DNA from: Arthrobacter sp.
Lineage (GTDB): Bacteria; Actinomycetota; Actinomycetes; Actinomycetales; Micrococcaceae
NCBI GenBank assembly: GCA_030146405.1
Contig: JASLBS010000193.1
Location: 1 to 7,373 of the forward strand
Length of the DNA stretch: 7,373 nt
Direction of reading: 5' to 3'
Positions 5,054-7,373 of the stretch are shown here, piece by piece. Positions within the stretch are counted from its first letter, which is position 1. Each line of letters opens with the position of its first letter. The notes beneath the pieces were generated by a model. The model saw nothing but the letters and a program-made list of their open reading frames with translations, was not told where the DNA came from and made no database searches. The translations under genes and the position numbers were made by a program.

Positions 5054-6190
5054 ATGGCACGGGCGATCATTCTGGGTGGTACGGGCGTCATCGGGCAGGC
5101 GGTCGGCAGGCGGTTGCTGGAGAACGGATGGACCGTGGAGCTCTGTGCTCGCCATGCCTCGGGGATGCCCGACGATCTTCGGGCAGCAGGTGCCACGTTC
5201 ACCGTCATGGACCGCTCGGACAGCGCGTCCGTCGGCGGGGTGCTCTCCGCGGGCGCGGACCTCCTGGTGGATTGTCTCGCCTTCACGCGAAGGGATGTGG
5301 GCCGTGTGGTCCCGCACCTGGCCGGCATCGGCTCCGCCGTCATGATCTCCAGCAAGGCGGTGTACGTCGACGACGACGGGCGTCACGTCAATTCGCCGGC
5401 CGGCCCCCGGTTCCCGGTGCCGATCCGCGAGGACAACCCCGTGATGGCCCCGGCCGACGGCGACCACCGTAGCCGGGAAGGGTACGGCGCCAACAAGGTT
5501 GCAGCTGAGGCCGCCTATCTGGAGTCCGGCCACCCCGTGACAGTGGTCAGGGCTTCCAAGGTGCACGGCGTCGGTGCCCTTCCCGCGAGGGAGTGGTTCT
5601 TCGTACGGCGCATCCTCGAGGCGCGCACCGCGGTGCTGCTCCGGCATCCGGGGGCGGTGGACCATCCGAGTGCGGCGGTGAATCTCGCAGCCCTGGTCGA
5701 GGTGGTGGCCGAGCGGCCCGGGTCGAGGATCCTGAACTCCGCCGACCCCGATACGCCGTCGATCGCCGGGATCTGCCGGACGATCGCGGAGCTGCTCGGT
5801 CACGACTGGCACGAGGAACACCTGGGGGACACGGCGCCGGAGGAGCTCGGACGAACTCCCTGGGATGCGGAGGAGCCGATCGTGCTGGACCTGGGGAGAG
5901 CGCGATCGCTCGGGTACAGGCCGGTCGGTACCTACGCGCAGACTGTCCTGCCCACGGTCCACTGGCTCGTCGGGGAGGCGCAGCAGCGGGGGATCTCCGC
6001 GGTGCAGCGCACCGATTTCTTCGACGGCCTGTTCGACTACGCGGCGGAGGACCGATTCCTGTCCCGCGGTGCGGATCAGGCGCCGCTCGGGAAGGGCGTC
6101 CCACGGGCCAGGAGCGGCGGACGGGACGGTACAGCTCGCGCAGGGGGCACGTACGCCAGGAGGGCGGGTCCACCGGACCCGCCCTCCTGA
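5054..6190 (+). CDS. Atypical SDR, NAD-dependent epimerase/dehydratase-type protein
   Basis: This 378-residue cytoplasmic protein has a Rossmann NAD(P)-binding fold. The dinucleotide motif GGTGVIG is at residues 8-14, a Ser99-Ser100 pair (MISSKAVYV) follows the fourth strand, and the catalytic YxxxK is Tyr144-Lys148 in YGANK. This fits the extended/atypical SDR class acting on nucleotide sugars or related substrates; the true substrate is unknown and the C-terminal part does not match a named enzyme by eye. The start ATG 5054 is the only one preserving the Rossmann N-terminus and follows a TACAGT -10. The recognisable fold ends near residue 337 (AAEDRFLS). The last 41 residues are low-complexity Arg/Gly/Pro-rich, and the final ten are encoded by the terminator hairpin, suggesting a lost original stop. 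The gene is divergent from the STAS-like gene and convergent with catalase. Confidence 0.88.
   Translation: MARAIILGGTGVIGQAVGRRLLENGWTVELCARHASGMPDDLRAAGATFTVMDRSDSASVGGVLSAGADLLVDCLAFTRRDVGRVVPHLAGIGSAVMISSKAVYVDDDGRHVNSPAGPRFPVPIREDNPVMAPADGDHRSREGYGANKVAAEAAYLESGHPVTVVRASKVHGVGALPAREWFFVRRILEARTAVLLRHPGAVDHPSAAVNLAALVEVVAERPGSRILNSADPDTPSIAGICRTIAELLGHDWHEEHLGDTAPEELGRTPWDAEEPIVLDLGRARSLGYRPVGTYAQTVLPTVHWLVGEAQQRGISAVQRTDFFDGLFDYAAEDRFLSRGADQAPLGKGVPRARSGGRDGTARAGGTYARRAGPPDPPS
6157..6189. terminator. 15-bp GC hairpin, bidirectional terminator overlapping the SDR stop codon
   Basis: CAGGAGGGCGGGTCC (6157-6171) pairs perfectly with GGACCCGCCCTCCTG (6175-6189) around the loop ACC. It is the most stable-looking hairpin in the window. 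It sits between the convergent SDR and catalase genes and ends 32 bases from the catalase stop, so it likely ends both transcripts. The SDR stop TGA (6188-6190) lies in its right arm. Confidence 0.88.
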
Positions 6191-6221
6191 CGTCTATGGT
6201 GCCGAGATCGAGCCCTTGCCC

Positions 6222-7373
6222 CTAGTAGAGGGCTGCCTCCGACGGTGTGGCAGGGGTGTCGCCCTGTCCGAGATTGACGGCCAGCTTCGCGCCGAGCTCG
6301 GCATCCACGTTCAGCCAGTACTGGATGGCACGGGCACGGATCTCGTCGCTCCGAACGCCGCCGACAGCGCCCGTGATGGTCTCGAGGAAACGAGCCCGCT
6401 GGGCGTCGTCGAACACCTCACGGTAGAGGGTCCCGGCCTGGCCGAAGTCGTCGTCCTCCGCGTGCAGCGAGTGGGCTGCGCGGACGACGTCGCCGTCGTT
6501 CTCCCAGCCGCCGTGCGCTCCGTACTGCGCGGGGTCGGCCGCGGGGCCGCCCACGGAGTTGGGCGCGTACACCGGGGCGGACGCCGAGTTGAAGTGGTAG
6601 CGGGCCGCTCCGTCCTTCGAGTAGTTCCGCACCTCGTTCTTCGGCATGTTCACCGGCAGCTGCGCGTGGTTGGTACCCACGCGGTAACGGTGCGCGTCCG
6701 CGTAGGAGAAGATGCGCGCCTGCAGCATGCGGTCGGGGCTCGCGGCGATACCGGGCACGAAGTTCGACGGCGCGAACGTGGCCTGCTCGATCTGCGCGAA
6801 GTAGTTCTCCGGGTTGCGGTTCAGCGTGAGCTTGCCCACCGGGATCAGGGGGTAGTCGCCCTGTGGCCACACCTTCGTGAGGTCGAACGGGTTGAACCGG
6901 TAGTCCTTGGCGTCGTCGTAGGGCATGATCTGGACCTTGAGGTCCCAGCTCGGGTGGTTGCCCTTGGCGATGTTCTCCGAGAGGTCGCGGAGGTGGTGGT
7001 CGGCGTCCGAGCCGGCGAGTGCCTCTGCCTCGTCGACCGTGAGCACCTCGTGGCCCTGGTTGGACTTGAAGTGGTACTTGACCCAGAACTTCTCCTCGGC
7101 CTCGTTGATCCACATGTAGGTGTGTGAGCCGTAGCCGTTCATGGTGCGCCAGGAGTTCGGCAGGCCGCGGTCACCCATCAGCCAGGTCACCTGGTGCGCG
7201 GACTCCGGGCTGAGCGTCCAGAAGTCCCACTGCATGTCGGCGTCGCGCAGGTTGGTACCGGGCAGGCGCTTCTGCGAGTGGATGAAGTCGGGGAACTTGA
7301 TGCCGTCGCGGATGAAGAACACCGGGGTGTTGTTGCCCACGAGGTCGTAGTTGCCCTCGGAGGTGTAGAACTT
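6222..7373 (-). CDS. Monofunctional heme catalase, C-terminal fragment (runs off the right edge)
   Basis: The 383 visible residues belong to a cytoplasmic catalase that converts hydrogen peroxide to water and oxygen. The frame is open to the window edge, so the apparent GTG at 7340 is internal; sequence above it (KFYTSEGNYDLVGNNTPVFF) is clearly catalase. Visible landmarks are the Asn of the distal heme-pocket motif GNNTP, the IHSQKR segment, and the proximal heme-ligand motif RIFSYADAHRYR with Tyr at fragment residue 224. The distal His lies in the missing N-terminal part, roughly 110-120 residues judging by the usual position of that Tyr. The protein ends EAALY without the flavodoxin-like extension of large-subunit catalases, so it is a small-subunit, probably clade 3, enzyme. 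It converges on the SDR gene with a shared terminator. Its promoter is outside the window. Confidence 0.96.
   Translation of the reverse strand, partial: KFYTSEGNYDLVGNNTPVFFIRDGIKFPDFIHSQKRLPGTNLRDADMQWDFWTLSPESAHQVTWLMGDRGLPNSWRTMNGYGSHTYMWINEAEEKFWVKYHFKSNQGHEVLTVDEAEALAGSDADHHLRDLSENIAKGNHPSWDLKVQIMPYDDAKDYRFNPFDLTKVWPQGDYPLIPVGKLTLNRNPENYFAQIEQATFAPSNFVPGIAASPDRMLQARIFSYADAHRYRVGTNHAQLPVNMPKNEVRNYSKDGAARYHFNSASAPVYAPNSVGGPAADPAQYGAHGGWENDGDVVRAAHSLHAEDDDFGQAGTLYREVFDDAQRARFLETITGAVGGVRSDEIRARAIQYWLNVDAELGAKLAVNLGQGDTPATPSEAALY

Noticed and set aside
5865..7127. 420-codon plus-strand ORF across the SDR end and catalase
   Set aside because: It is antisense to a certain catalase and has no recognisable domain; long open shadow frames are expected at this GC content.
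1..7373. CRISPR array, prophage, insertion sequence, toxin-antitoxin or antiphage system
   Set aside because: No spaced repeats, transposase, terminal inverted repeats, integrase or defence domains were seen; gene content is ordinary chromosomal metabolism, transport and stress.

Overview
The window is high-GC DNA with dense genes, short intergenic gaps, GC-rich hairpin terminators without T-tracts and several start codons that lack a Shine-Dalgarno sequence. Together with the protein families present, this points to an actinobacterium, most likely a Micrococcales/Arthrobacter-like organism. The genus is an inference from protein character, not from a marker gene.

Layout: (1) 1-1077 holds a divergent pair, the N-terminal part of an aldo/keto reductase on the minus strand and a TetR-family regulator on the plus strand. 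They share a 115-bp gap containing a perfect 15-bp palindrome (388-402), the likely operator. (2) 1112-3676 is a large MMPL/RND-type membrane exporter, 34 bp behind the regulator and probably cotranscribed with it. Its first extracytoplasmic loop carries two runs of six exact heptads joined by a short turn. A strong hairpin terminator follows. (3) 3766-4924 holds two minus-strand genes: a YitT-family membrane protein and a small protein resembling SpoIIAA/STAS-like domains. (4) 5054-6190 is an atypical SDR, an NAD-dependent epimerase-type protein, whose stop codon lies inside the next terminator hairpin. (5) 6222-7373 is the C-terminal part of a monofunctional heme catalase on the minus strand, running off the right edge.

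The only set that clearly works together is regulator plus exporter plus divergent aldo/keto reductase, which has the architecture of a small-molecule or carbonyl stress detoxification module. The remaining genes look like independent chromosomal housekeeping or stress genes. I see no mobile element, CRISPR array, tRNA or rRNA, and no convincing undescribed multi-gene system. The most useful observations are the operator palindrome, the TANNNT-N6-start pattern at three genes (a leaderless-mRNA signature), the heptad hairpin in the exporter, the stop codon buried in a terminator, and an orphan mini-ORF with a perfect Shine-Dalgarno sequence.
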